Assembly: GCA_029959615.1 (NCBI GenBank)
Contig: JASCOD010000001.1
Location: 682,001 to 746,000 of the forward strand
DNA: 64,000 nucleotides
DNA from: Flavobacteriaceae bacterium PS02338
GTDB lineage: Bacteria > Bacteroidota > Bacteroidia > Sphingobacteriales > Sphingobacteriaceae
Direction of reading: 5' to 3'
The notes beneath the pieces were generated by a model that worked only from the letters and a program-made list of their open reading frames with translations, was not told the origin of the DNA and made no database searches. Positions 1 through 7,444 of the stretch are shown piece after piece. Positions within the stretch are counted from its first letter, which is position 1. Each line of letters begins with the position of its first letter. A program made the position numbers and the translations under genes.

Positions 1-2643
1 CTTATAAGCCTTCGTAATCTTTGATACCACAGCAAAGCTCGGCACATTCTCAAATTCTACATTGGGATAAGTTTGCCCGTAATTGGCCTCATACAAGGGA
101 ATATCATTATTGTAACTATTTGCATAGTAACCACTCATTAGCGGCTGATAGCTGATATCCTGTGTTTCATCTTTATTCCAAATACGGTCTAACCTTTTGG
201 CTACTTGCATATTTGCCCCTAGGCGGTAAAGCGAGAGTGTATTGTCGCTTAAAAAACCTACCTCAAGATTAGGATTCTCCTTATCAAGTGCAAGCACAAC
301 AGGGATGGGGTTACGTTTTAGATTGGTCTGTCTGGTAGCCACATTTTGCCAATCAAAATTGAATATTATACCTCCGGCTTCCGTATAGCCCATGTTATGG
401 GCTCTTCTTAGTGTAATCGTACCTGTAGAGCTATCATCGGCTGTTTGTGACAATACCTGGGCAATATCTGTTTTACCATCTCCATTGATGTCTATCGGCA
501 TGAGGGCACTTGTCGTCTGATTCCATTGGTTATTCTGATACCATGTGTTTGATGAACCTTTGGCGAATGGCGATGGCAACATTTGCGTATGCTTTTTGAA
601 ACTTTTTCCATTAGACATAAATAGCGCAAACTGATAAGCAGTAGACGTAGAAAACATGATATCTGTTTTACCATCACCATTGTAATCTCCTAACAATACT
701 ACTTCGTTGTTGCTAGTGGTTATTCTGGAGTCGTTCTCCTGCCACAGCAGTTCCAAAGACCCTGCATTGTTTAATGAATACACATAGATTGCCCCATTCT
801 TTACATGGAAGAGATCTGTCTTCCCATCTCCGTTAAAATCTACCGCATAAAGTTTATCTCCTGCAAAATAGGATTGAGATAAAGCGCCCAAATTGATGAT
901 GTTATTGCTTGTAATTCTCCTATCTAGATTAATTAAATGGACATTTGAACCGCCATCTCCATAGTTAAACTCGCCGTATTGATAACTAGCCCTATCATCA
1001 TAGGGGTCGAAATACCACATGGCCCGCTCTATAATTACAATACTGGCGTCGCCCACGGCAATGATATCGGTCAACCCATCGCCATTAAAATCACCAGACA
1101 GAAAGTGTTGCTCAATTCTTACTCCGTCATGATATTGCTGAGTCATCTCTGAATAATAAGACGGCCCTTTTGGCAAATTATTCCACAATCTATCGTACTG
1201 GAAATAAACGGGTGCCGTGGTACCCCTTGATAGCACATCAAACTTATAGGAAGTCTGCTGGTCCTTCACCACAGCAAAACCATCGCCCGAAAGCAATTTT
1301 GAATCATGATTAAGCCATTTTATTGGAAAAAGTTCTTTATAACTACCTGTATTTACCTCATAACCAAACTGCGTATATGGAGCGCCTGGTTCAAGGTCAA
1401 AGAAGGTCCAAAACTTATTTTTAGCAGTAGGTTGCAAGACAAAACCCATGGAACCAGTACCCGTAAAATCTCCAAATATGGCCTCCGAGTTGTTACTAGC
1501 AATTTGGGAGATGCTTAGATTAGAAACCGTACTAGAGTAGGTTAAATCACTACTTGTTTCGTAAGAAAAATAAATTCTACCTAAAGATCTTGTTTCATTA
1601 CCATTGGTCTCCACCAATCCGTCTAGCCTTTGATAGCCAATAAGATTCATGGCATCGGTTTCGATATTGTAATGTCTAAGATAGGTTCCGCTAACACTGA
1701 TAGAAATCTTGTTGAGTATAAAATCTCTAAAGACATTCTGTCCCGCCAAATAGGCCTGTTCGGGTCTTTGGGCGGTCTGATAACTGAAACTTACCACGTT
1801 TATACCCTGCCCCGTTCCTAATGTACCATAATTGATTTGTAGCAATTTTAGCACATTGCTTGCCGATGTATAAACATAATTTATCCTAGCCCCCAAATTA
1901 CTCTCCCAATAGGTAATGCCGTATTCAATCGCAGTTTTTGAGGAACCCGTTACACCGTAAAAAGCTTTGGAGCCATCAGGATACCAAACTTCGAAAGAAT
2001 CTGGCCCTGCACTTGTACCAACGGCAGCAATACCCCTAGAAAAAATACGTAGGTTAGAATAGTTTTCTGTCTGGTATTCAGCACCTGGGTAACCGTATGT
2101 ACCTGATTTGAGTAGCAGACGTTGGCCATCTAAAGCAAAAAAATCACTCATATCAAGATTAATACCTCCAATGCGGTCATTATGGAATTTTGTTGCGGGT
2201 ATCCGGGATATCGTGGACAGCCCCCCAATATTCCATCCATATCCAGCAATGCCATTCCCTCCTTGGCTGTTATAAGTCAAGGAGATTTCAGGAGTAAAGC
2301 CGTTAACTCCCTTTGGAATGCTTATTGGTATATTGGCAATAGCCGCACCACTTGGAGATATATCAATATTTACGGGAGTCTTACCCACATCCTCAGTTGT
2401 TGTAGACATCAAAGAACCTGTCGCCTCGCCGCTTTTAAGAAGAGGGGCTGATTTCTTTTTATTCGCTAGACTAAGGCTATCCCTTTGAAATACTGGCTTT
2501 GCATTGGGGATACGGATAAGAGTATCCAGCTTTATTTGAGGAGGGAGTGTATCCTTCTTCGTTTTCGAGGTGTCTGTTTGTGCCTTTAAATCAAGTGCAT
2601 AAATAGACAAAAAACTAAATATAAGATAAATGAGGCGTTTCAT
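1..2643 (-). CDS. SpvB / FG-GAP (VCBS) repeat secreted protein, RHS-type, C-terminus outside window
   Basis: An open frame of 881 codons runs from the ATG at 2643 off the left edge, so the C-terminal part (in such proteins usually YD repeats and a variable tip) is not visible. It opens with a signal peptide (basic MKR, hydrophobic core, cut near LKAQ). An SpvB-like domain follows at roughly residues 70-170, with the typical GINGFTP-like turn, LTYNSQGGNG and GYGWNIGGLS. Four FG-GAP/VCBS calcium-type loops of the form DxNGDGxxD lie near residues 514, 599, 650 and 715. The family forms the shell of secreted toxin-like or large surface proteins. The T9SS-sorted gene 76 bp upstream is on the same strand and probably co-transcribed. 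The family call is firm; the function and cargo are unknown. Confidence 0.85.
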   Translation of the reverse strand, partial: MKRLIYLIFSFLSIYALDLKAQTDTSKTKKDTLPPQIKLDTLIRIPNAKPVFQRDSLSLANKKKSAPLLKSGEATGSLMSTTTEDVGKTPVNIDISPSGAAIANIPISIPKGVNGFTPEISLTYNSQGGNGIAGYGWNIGGLSTISRIPATKFHNDRIGGINLDMSDFFALDGQRLLLKSGTYGYPGAEYQTENYSNLRIFSRGIAAVGTSAGPDSFEVWYPDGSKAFYGVTGSSKTAIEYGITYWESNLGARINYVYTSASNVLKLLQINYGTLGTGQGINVVSFSYQTAQRPEQAYLAGQNVFRDFILNKISISVSGTYLRHYNIETDAMNLIGYQRLDGLVETNGNETRSLGRIYFSYETSSDLTYSSTVSNLSISQIASNNSEAIFGDFTGTGSMGFVLQPTAKNKFWTFFDLEPGAPYTQFGYEVNTGSYKELFPIKWLNHDSKLLSGDGFAVVKDQQTSYKFDVLSRGTTAPVYFQYDRLWNNLPKGPSYYSEMTQQYHDGVRIEQHFLSGDFNGDGLTDIIAVGDASIVIIERAMWYFDPYDDRASYQYGEFNYGDGGSNVHLINLDRRITSNNIINLGALSQSYFAGDKLYAVDFNGDGKTDLFHVKNGAIYVYSLNNAGSLELLWQENDSRITTSNNEVVLLGDYNGDGKTDIMFSTSTAYQFALFMSNGKSFKKHTQMLPSPFAKGSSNTWYQNNQWNQTTSALMPIDINGDGKTDIAQVLSQTADDSSTGTITLRRAHNMGYTEAGGIIFNFDWQNVATRQTNLKRNPIPVVLALDKENPNLEVGFLSDNTLSLYRLGANMQVAKRLDRIWNKDETQDISYQPLMSGYYANSYNNDIPLYEANYGQTYPNVEFENVPSFAVVSKITKAYK

Positions 2644-2719
2644 AGGTTTGTTTTATTGTTTTTTAATTGTCAGCTGGAGCTTGTCATCATTTAAATAATC
2701 ATGACAAGGTTCATAGGTG

Positions 2720-3202
2720 TTACTTTTTAATTACTTTAATGCTTTCTTTTCTTTGGTCAGAAAAAGTGATGTATAAGATGTACATACCAGTAGCTAACTG
2801 TTGAAAGGGTAAGGTTACGCCATTTTGATTGGGGCTTGGTTTTACCTCATGCGTTCTCATCCCATTAATAGCAAATACCGAGATGCTTTTAACAGAAATG
2901 CCGCTTTCTGTTTCCCAGTTTACATTCAAGTTCTCTAGGAGAGGGTTTGGACTTGCTATTATTGTTCTTTTGACAACTGTACGCTTCGCGGTGTCAGCCA
3001 GCTTCATTTCTACCTTCACAGGAATACTCGTCTCCGAAGAAGAGGCAACAGCATTTCTGGGCAACGGACAGTTAATACAAACCCACTCACGTTTGGTCTG
3101 GTTGCCCGCTTCATCATAACTAAAATTTAATTGTTGGGCAAAAACTCCTGTAGAAAGGAGCAATAGGGAGGTCGTAAAAAACCTAAAAAGCGTTTTATTC
3201 AT
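2720..3202 (-). CDS. Secreted protein with type IX secretion (T9SS) C-terminal sorting domain and one YD-like motif
   Basis: This 160-residue protein has a signal peptide (about residues 1-22, ending FAQQ), one RHS/YD-type motif (YDEAGNQTKR, residues 29-38), a low-complexity Ser/Thr/Lys linker, and a C-terminal beta domain from about residue 82. That domain starts SPNPLLENLNV and ends in GMYILYITF plus a basic KVIKK tail, the pattern of T9SS type A sorting domains. Such domains direct export across the outer membrane and surface anchoring in Bacteroidota. It lies just upstream of the SpvB-type gene in the same direction. Having only one YD motif next to a full sorting domain suggests an internally shortened RHS protein or a small companion. 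The sorting-domain call is confident; the rest is inference. Confidence 0.75.
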   Translation of the reverse strand: MNKTLFRFFTTSLLLLSTGVFAQQLNFSYDEAGNQTKREWVCINCPLPRNAVASSSETSIPVKVEMKLADTAKRTVVKRTIIASPNPLLENLNVNWETESGISVKSISVFAINGMRTHEVKPSPNQNGVTLPFQQLATGMYILYITFSDQRKESIKVIKK

Positions 3203-3579
3203 ATTTTCAATGGTTTGGCACTCTCTGAAAATACGGAATAAGCAAAACGAAGGAAAGAGAGCATCAAAAGAGAGTTAATAGCCAAATATACGGCCTAATT
3301 GCATTAAATCAAGAAAAATCTAAATTATTACTATCCAAAGTCCAAACTATTCAGTTACTAAAAACCTCCTCTGGTTTAAATGTTCTGAAAGAACACTTAA
3401 AGCCAAGGTCTCTAGACCTTAATAAAGTACTGCATAAAGCCTACTTTCTTCATTACTTCTTGTTGCCATATCATTTTCTTTTCTGCTACTATTTCCAGAC
3501 GAACTTGTACCGATGTATCGGTATGTTTAGAGAACACTTAAACCAGTTAAGGCACCATGGCCAGCATGGGATAAGCTTA
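3203..3579. other. Intergenic region without a gene; source of a fragment duplicated downstream
   Basis: No credible coding frame was found in these 377 bases. Bases 3311-3358 recur almost exactly at about 5582-5629, as part of the decayed chimeric copy described there. A short inverted repeat (AAGGTCT-CT-AGACCTT, 3405-3420) and two related AGAACACTTAAA strings (near 3390 and 3530) are present. They may be part of the leader or 3' region between the T9SS gene and the CPBP gene, but no function can be assigned. Confidence 0.5.
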
Positions 3580-4446
3580 TCATCCTGATACGACTGGATT
3601 TCTGAATTTTAGCCTTTTTTCAAATAAAAAATATAAAATTACTATGCTGAAAACTTGCAACATTATGCATAATATAGATCCTTCAAATCCAAAAGAACCT
3701 CCATTCCAAATGGTATCGCCTCTCCTCATTTGTGCTATGATGCTATAACCGTTAAGACCACTAACATTAAATCCAAAAATTGAACCCTGAAAAAAATTCC
3801 AGCTAAAATGGAATGCTATTGATGGCCATAGGTTTCTCCTGTATATACACGGCAGACCTAATAATATACCCGCTAAAATTAAATTCGTGAAAGAAATCAA
3901 ATTAATATTTGGATTAGCTAAATGCATAATTGCAAATATTACAGAAGAAATTATCAGGGCTAAAAATTTGTTAATAGAGCCCATTAAATTATTTAGAATA
4001 TAACCTCTTATGAATAATTCTTCAGTAAAAGCAACCAATATGAAGATTGCGCAGTTTAAAATAAGCTCATTTAAAGAAAACTTAGTTTGAATATATTGAA
4101 TTTGCCTAGTGAACAGAAGCAAAAAAAAAGCAAAAGACATAATTAATGCAGGCATAAATATAGCCCATCTACATTCTTTTTCAGATATAACTAAAAAATC
4201 TAGTCCCAAGCTTTTAATTGATTCTTTATCTATATATATCCTAAATAGCCAAATTGTAAAAAAGGTACCGACAGCACCAAAAAAAACAATTATAAATTTT
4301 TCCCAACTTGTTCTATTTAGCTCTGCATCTCCCACTGGTATCCCCAACAAAAAATATGCGAACACTTGAAATACACCTACAATAAAAATATAAGGAATTA
4401 TTATTGAAACACAATTAATCCATGAAGCTCTTTTAATGGTTACCAT
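3580..4446 (-). CDS. CPBP family (Abi/CAAX-like) intramembrane glutamic protease
   Basis: A 288-residue polytopic membrane protein with about eight hydrophobic segments. It carries the CPBP signature: motif 1 TEELFIRG (Glu142, Glu143 and Arg147), motif 2 FAIMHL (His175), and a later AFHFSWNFF motif (His213, Asn217). The family includes Rce1-like proteases and, in Gram-positive bacteriocin loci, Abi proteins tied to self-immunity or peptide maturation. Here it overlaps a small membrane protein by 14 bp, and two double-glycine-leader peptides lie upstream on the same strand. A hairpin terminator separates it from them, so co-transcription is not assured. A role in immunity or processing for those peptides is inference. 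Confidence 0.85.
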   Translation of the reverse strand: MVTIKRASWINCVSIIIPYIFIVGVFQVFAYFLLGIPVGDAELNRTSWEKFIIVFFGAVGTFFTIWLFRIYIDKESIKSLGLDFLVISEKECRWAIFMPALIMSFAFFLLLFTRQIQYIQTKFSLNELILNCAIFILVAFTEELFIRGYILNNLMGSINKFLALIISSVIFAIMHLANPNINLISFTNLILAGILLGLPCIYRRNLWPSIAFHFSWNFFQGSIFGFNVSGLNGYSIIAQMRRGDTIWNGGSFGFEGSILCIMLQVFSIVILYFLFEKRLKFRNPVVSG

Positions 4447-4672
4447 CGAGGTTATTTTTTTTATTTCTCATCTTATGCTCTAACCTAAAATAAAAGAAAT
4501 AGCATACAGAAAACAGGAGGATCTTCCAAAAAACCGAAATAAAGATAGCTAATGCATCAAGATGCTTATGTTTTTTTACGTTCAATAAATATTCAATACA
4601 AAAAACAACTAATAACAATACAAAAAAGAGTATTATAGTTTTACGCAATTCATTTTTCATTATTATCGACAA
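4433..4672 (-). CDS. Small two-helix membrane protein of unknown function
   Basis: A 79-residue product with two strongly hydrophobic segments (about residues 12-28 and 42-63) and a basic, Asn-rich C-terminus. The start could be the first Met or Met5 (MKNELRK), which looks more natural. Its end overlaps the start of the CPBP protease gene by 14 bp, the arrangement of translationally coupled partners. No family is recognised. Size, topology and position beside peptide genes would fit an immunity-type protein, but nothing in the sequence proves this. Confidence 0.6.
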   Translation of the reverse strand: MSIIMKNELRKTIILFFVLLLVVFCIEYLLNVKKHKHLDALAIFISVFWKILLFSVCYFFYFRLEHKMRNKKNNLDGNH

Positions 4673-4837
4673 TAAATATTAATCATTTTAAAGTGGTCTC
4701 CTATAAACAGCCTCAAGGTATTTAAGGATTTAATAATCTTAAAACTTACTGCTAGAATTTTAATTTGACTTAAATAACTAGCAAAAAGTGAAGTGGAACA
4801 CATAAATATTTTCAGATTAAGAGCAATAATTTTCGAT

Positions 4838-4870
4838 TTAAAAGCAGGCCGCAACGCAGCCTGCTTTTAA
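4838..4870 (-). terminator. Hairpin terminator behind the double-glycine peptide genes
   Basis: A 12-bp perfect stem (arms at 4838-4849 and 4859-4870, AAAAGCAGGC / GCCTGCTTTT core) with a 9-nt loop lies 14 bp past the stop of the second peptide gene. Read on the minus strand, a short T-run is built into the distal arm. It probably ends most transcripts from the peptide genes before the small membrane protein and the CPBP gene. Confidence 0.7.
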
Positions 4871-4883
4871 AATTTTAACTAAT

Positions 4884-5066
4884 TCACTTATAAACATTTG
4901 CATTTCCATACGCAGGATTTGCTCTCAATTCTTTAGAAGTTTCATGTACATATCGCAGAGTCGCTCCAATAAGCCAAGCGACCGATTCACTAAATTCGCT
5001 ACCACCATTAATAGCAATCAATTCATTTGAGTCCAACTCCTCAACAATTAGATTATCTGTTTTCAT
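4884..5066 (-). CDS. Double-glycine leader peptide 2 (bacteriocin-like precursor)
   Basis: A 60-residue precursor. Residues 1-22 form a leader rich in Asp, Glu, Leu and Ile that ends in AINGG, the double-glycine cut site used by peptidase-containing (C39) ABC exporters. The predicted mature peptide is 38 residues, without Cys, with a hydrophobic amphipathic stretch (ESVAWLIGATLRYV) and a polar Asn/Tyr-rich tail. It lies 21 bp behind peptide gene 1, whose predicted core has the same length. This fits a two-peptide class II-type bacteriocin or a signalling peptide. No exporter is in the window, so an exporter elsewhere would be needed. The leader call is good; the activity is inferred. Confidence 0.7.
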   Translation of the reverse strand: MKTDNLIVEELDSNELIAINGGSEFSESVAWLIGATLRYVHETSKELRANPAYGNANVYK

Positions 5067-5087
5067 ATCTATAGTAATTATTATTAA

Positions 5088-5279
5088 TTAGTTATGTTCA
5101 ACACCATTCCAGCCATCTTTAAATGCCTGTATATGTGCTTTTGGATTAAGAGCTGCCTCTAATAAAATATAGGAAGCTACAATTGGGAAAACGAATCCCC
5201 AAAAGCCTCCATCAACATTTTCCATCTCCTTAGCATCCATCTCCTGAACACCAAAGTTCTCTAAATTTAAATTTTTCAT
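5088..5279 (-). CDS. Double-glycine leader peptide 1 (bacteriocin-like precursor)
   Basis: The ATG at 5279 is preferred over a GTG seven codons upstream, because the product then begins MKNLNLENFGVQEMDAKEM, a form common for Bacteroidota GG leaders. The leader is 25 residues and ends in NVDGG. The predicted core is 38 residues, starts FWGFVFPIVASYILL, has no Cys and contains a GWNG motif near its end. The hydrophobic front and charged rear resemble pore-forming class II peptides. It is the first gene of a two-gene unit with peptide 2. Function (antimicrobial or signal) is inferred. Confidence 0.7.
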   Translation of the reverse strand: MKNLNLENFGVQEMDAKEMENVDGGFWGFVFPIVASYILLEAALNPKAHIQAFKDGWNGVEHN

Positions 5280-5437
5280 TTTATAGAATATTAATTTCAC
5301 ACCTACTCTGTTTAAGGTTTTTCGGCAAACACCTTTTTTATTGCAACAGTACTAAGTTAAGTGCGCTTGTTATAGAAAAATTATAGTTTGAAAATTTTAT
5401 CAAATTAAAAAGTATGAATTTGGTATGCCGTATTTTT

Positions 5438-5629
5438 CCTGTATTTACTTCATAACCAAACTGCATATATGGAGCGCCGTGCAAAACTTATTTTTGGCAG
5501 TAGGCTGCAAGGCAAAACTCATGGAGACAGAACCCGTAAAATCTCCATGTAGAAAGGAGCAATAGGCAGGTGGCAAAAATGAAGAAAAATCTTAAATTAT
5601 TACTATCCAAAGTCCAAACTATTCAGTTA
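5438..5629. repeat. Decayed chimeric copy of three pieces of the SpvB locus
   Basis: Bases 5438-5479 match about 1346-1386 inside the SpvB gene. Bases 5483-5547 match 1410-1474, with about 23 bases lost between the two blocks. Bases from about 5548 match 3149-3180 (the T9SS gene signal-peptide region), and 5582-5629 match 3311-3358 (intergenic). All pieces keep the same order and orientation as the source but carry scattered substitutions and large deletions. This is a remnant of a second, related SpvB/T9SS locus, or of a partial duplication that then collapsed. Confidence 0.85.
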
Positions 5630-5717
5630 GCCGAAACATAACACACTTACTTTTAAACCAACTAGCCGGAGCGCCCTAAATCAGCTCTACACGGTGCAGT
5701 ATATTAAGCCCATTTTC

Positions 5718-5882
5718 TTCGGGAATTGTTCGACTCTTGTTCGGGGTTTCTTCGACTCTTCTTCGGGAAAGCATCGTGTCTGCTTCGGGAAACCGTCGAG
5801 AACTGTTCGTGTTTTTCCCGATGCTGGGACGAACAAAAGGCGAAGCGAATACGATACAGATATGAACCAGATATAGACCAGT
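5718..5882. repeat. Degenerate tandem array, exact 11-bp period (array 1)
   Basis: Fifteen consecutive 11-bp units can be cut without any gap. The first is TTCGGGAATTG at 5718. The next are TTCGACTCTTG, TTCGGGGTTTC and TTCGACTCTTC, and so on to TATAGACCAGT at 5872. The first thirteen units all have CG at positions 3-4, while the other positions drift. Left units are TTCG-led and right units lead to CGAA, so the whole array is roughly an inverted repeat centred near 5817-5827. The period is not a multiple of three, so it is not coding. It is close to one DNA helical turn, so the CG steps lie on one face of the helix. Confidence 0.85.
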
Positions 5883-5923
5883 CTCCAGCCCTAGCTAAAG
5901 CAAAGTCGTTAGAAGATTAGGTT

Positions 5924-6075
5924 GTATTGGTTAACTGTTTGAATCGTTGTAATTGGTTAATTGTTTTCTAGAAGTCTTACTAACCCCTAGCTTCTGATTC
6001 CTGACCACTGCCGTATTGGTTAACTGTTTATCTGAAAGTCTTGCTAGCCACTAACCCCTAATCCCTGACTACTAC
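5924..6075. repeat. Imperfect direct repeat of about 60-75 bp
   Basis: Two copies start with GTATTGGTTAACTGTTT (5924 and 6013). Each then carries GAAGTCTTACTAACC or GAAAGTCTTGCTAGCC, a CTAACCCCTA-like block, and end in CCTGACCACTGCC or CCTGACTACTAC. The first copy has an extra internal GTAATTGGTTAATTGTTTTC segment. There is no coding potential. It appears to be a non-coding repeat within the gene-free accessory region. Confidence 0.65.
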
Positions 6076-6154
6076 TAAAAAGGATTTCCGTCATTGCTAC
6101 CTGTACCAAAATTCTATTAGAGCAACAATCTACTATAGCAAACATACAAGGTGA

Positions 6155-6195
6155 CGGGGACGCCAACGTAGGCACTTCATTTGTTGGTGTCCCCG
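6155..6195. repeat. Long GC-rich hairpin (GGGGACRCCAAC arms)
   Basis: Arms at 6155-6167 and 6183-6195 pair over 13 bp with one G-T wobble, around a 15-nt loop. The surrounding region is AT-rich, which makes the hairpin stand out. There is no T-tract, so it is unlikely to be a simple terminator. It could be the core of a small mobile palindromic element or a structured RNA. Confidence 0.6.
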
Positions 6196-6303
6196 CCAAC
6201 AAACAATTAGGTTTCGAACCCTCTTAACTTCAAATCTCCGAACAGCTGTGGTGATAACACCAACCATAGGTTCAATAAAACTACCCCTCCACATAGGCTA
6301 GGA

Positions 6304-6402
6304 ACCACCTACATACCGCCTACACACAAGGTTAACACATGAATCACACATCAATGGCACATGAATGGTACATGAAACACACAAGGATAACACATAAAAA
6401 AC
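6304..6402. repeat. Degenerate tandem array, exact 11-bp period (array 2)
   Basis: Nine gapless 11-bp units run from ACCACCTACAT (6304) through ACATGAATCAC (6337), ACATCAATGGC (6348) and ACATGAATGGT (6359) to ACATAAAAAAC (6392). Every unit begins with AC, seven begin ACA, and most end in C or T. The period equals that of array 1, but the unit sequence is different. No open frame crosses it in a meaningful way. Confidence 0.75.
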
Positions 6403-6567
6403 ATACCGGCATACAACTATTTATAGTATCCTCTTGGAGGGATTGTCTGCACAGGGAAAGATATTTTTATCTATTTTAGGCAGCATAATAGCTCACCACT
6501 CCGAACTTCGCTAAGTTGAAGCATAGAGTTACTGGAGAAGCAAAGCAAGCTTGCCAAACACAATAGT

Positions 6568-6987
6568 CTATCGCTGAAATACCTTTTCGTAGGTTTTAAC
6601 GGTATGCCCTAAGTCAGACTTTAAAATATCTGTGGTTTTGCCGAAGCTCGAATTTAAAATCGTACGCAACAGATATCTTTGCCCCTTAACAAAAGGTGTA
6701 TCTGGTTCGAATATCAAAGTTTTTCCATCAATAAGAAGCTGCCCTTTAATCGTCTTTTCTTCCGCTCCTTCCTCGCTGTCTATGGCAACAACGCTTACCA
6801 AGTTTTCAGCTATATGCCCTTGTTCAATACGATTACGGCCTTGAAAAAAATTCACCTCCTCCAAGCCGCTAAATATAATTTTAGTACTATCTAAAGAAAA
6901 GCTAACTTTAAATGCCTCCTCCTTTTTGAAAAAACAGGAGCTAAAAACTAAACAACAAGAGAAGAATAGTGTTATTTTGTTAAACAT
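6568..6987 (-). CDS. Lipoprotein, possibly with a Big_5/SbsA-like Ig domain
   Basis: A 139-residue protein with a lipoprotein signal (LVFSSC; lipidated Cys about residue 18). The rest reads as beta strands: SFSLDSTKIIFSGLEEVNF near the start, and LLIDGKTLIFEPDTPFVKGQRY later, which resembles the last strands of SbsA-like Ig (Big_5) folds. Probably exported and membrane-anchored. It is divergent from the holin-like gene, with 14 bp between the two starts. No specific function is recognised. Confidence 0.65.
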   Translation of the reverse strand: MFNKITLFFSCCLVFSSCFFKKEEAFKVSFSLDSTKIIFSGLEEVNFFQGRNRIEQGHIAENLVSVVAIDSEEGAEEKTIKGQLLIDGKTLIFEPDTPFVKGQRYLLRTILNSSFGKTTDILKSDLGHTVKTYEKVFQR

Positions 6988-7001
6988 TTAACTAAGTTAC
7001 C

Positions 7002-7352
7002 ATGATTAAGATAATTTTAGAAATCCTTTTAATGGGACTAGCCGTAATGATAGGCTCTTATTTAGTTCCGGGGGTTACCGTAGATGGTTACGGTAGCGCA
7101 GTAATTGCCGCTGTTTTAATTGCCGTGGCAAATGCAACCATAGGTTTGGTACTAAGAGTATTTACTTTTCCTCTTAATTTTCTAACCCTGGGATTGATCT
7201 CCTTTATTATTTCGGTATTGATGATTTTATTGGTAGATAGCTGGATGAGCGGGTTCAATACTTCCGGTTTTTTCTCGGCAGCCATATTGGCCATCGCGAT
7301 CACCATCATTAAAATAATTTTAGACGCCGCTTTCGGGATGGAAAAATCGTAA
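7002..7352 (+). CDS. Phage holin family 4 / YvlD-like four-helix membrane protein
   Basis: A 116-residue product with four transmembrane segments. It begins MIKIILEILLMGLAVMIGSYL, followed by a PGVTVDGYGSAVIAAVLIAVAN loop and helix and an LNFLTLGLISFIISVLMILLVD helix. The pattern matches the superfamily annotated as phage_holin_4_2 (YvlD-like), which is common as a stand-alone chromosomal gene in Bacteroidota and not by itself a sign of prophage. Its cellular role is unknown. No phage genes are nearby. Confidence 0.75.
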   Translation: MIKIILEILLMGLAVMIGSYLVPGVTVDGYGSAVIAAVLIAVANATIGLVLRVFTFPLNFLTLGLISFIISVLMILLVDSWMSGFNTSGFFSAAILAIAITIIKIILDAAFGMEKS

Positions 7353-7368
7353 CCACATGACATCAAAA

Positions 7369-7422
7369 AGCCACTGATGCACAGATGATTAATGTCTTTT
7401 TAAAATCTGTGCAGCTGTGGCT
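7369..7422. repeat. Imperfect inverted repeat between holin-like gene and acyl-CoA dehydrogenase
   Basis: AGCCAC plus TGCACAGAT (7369-7386) pairs with ATCTGTGCA plus GTGGCT (7405-7422), with a 3-nt internal bulge on each side. It lies between two convergent genes, so it may serve as a bidirectional terminator. It also has the look of a dispersed extragenic palindrome. Confidence 0.5.
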
Positions 7423-7444
7423 AAAAATATCTTTGATGTAAGTG

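Noticed and set aside
1306..2451. Plus-strand open frames of 60-90 residues
   Set aside because: They are antisense shadows of the SpvB gene, whose minus frame is continuous and carries clear domains.
4663..4854. 63-residue open frame on the minus strand between the peptide genes and the small membrane protein
   Set aside because: Its start lies inside the terminator hairpin, the product is low-complexity Ile/Leu/Lys, and it overlaps the next gene; no family or ribosome site supports it.
5694..5920. Open frames of 60 and 64 residues over array 1
   Set aside because: They are by-products of the 11-bp repeat, which gives similar residues in all three frames. No start signal or family is visible.
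5718..6402. CRISPR or guide-RNA array
   Set aside because: Units are 11 bp, degenerate and without constant repeats plus unique spacers; no cas or similar genes are nearby.
7002..7352. Prophage marker
   Set aside because: The holin-like family is widespread as a single chromosomal gene, and no phage structural, integrase or lysis genes are around.
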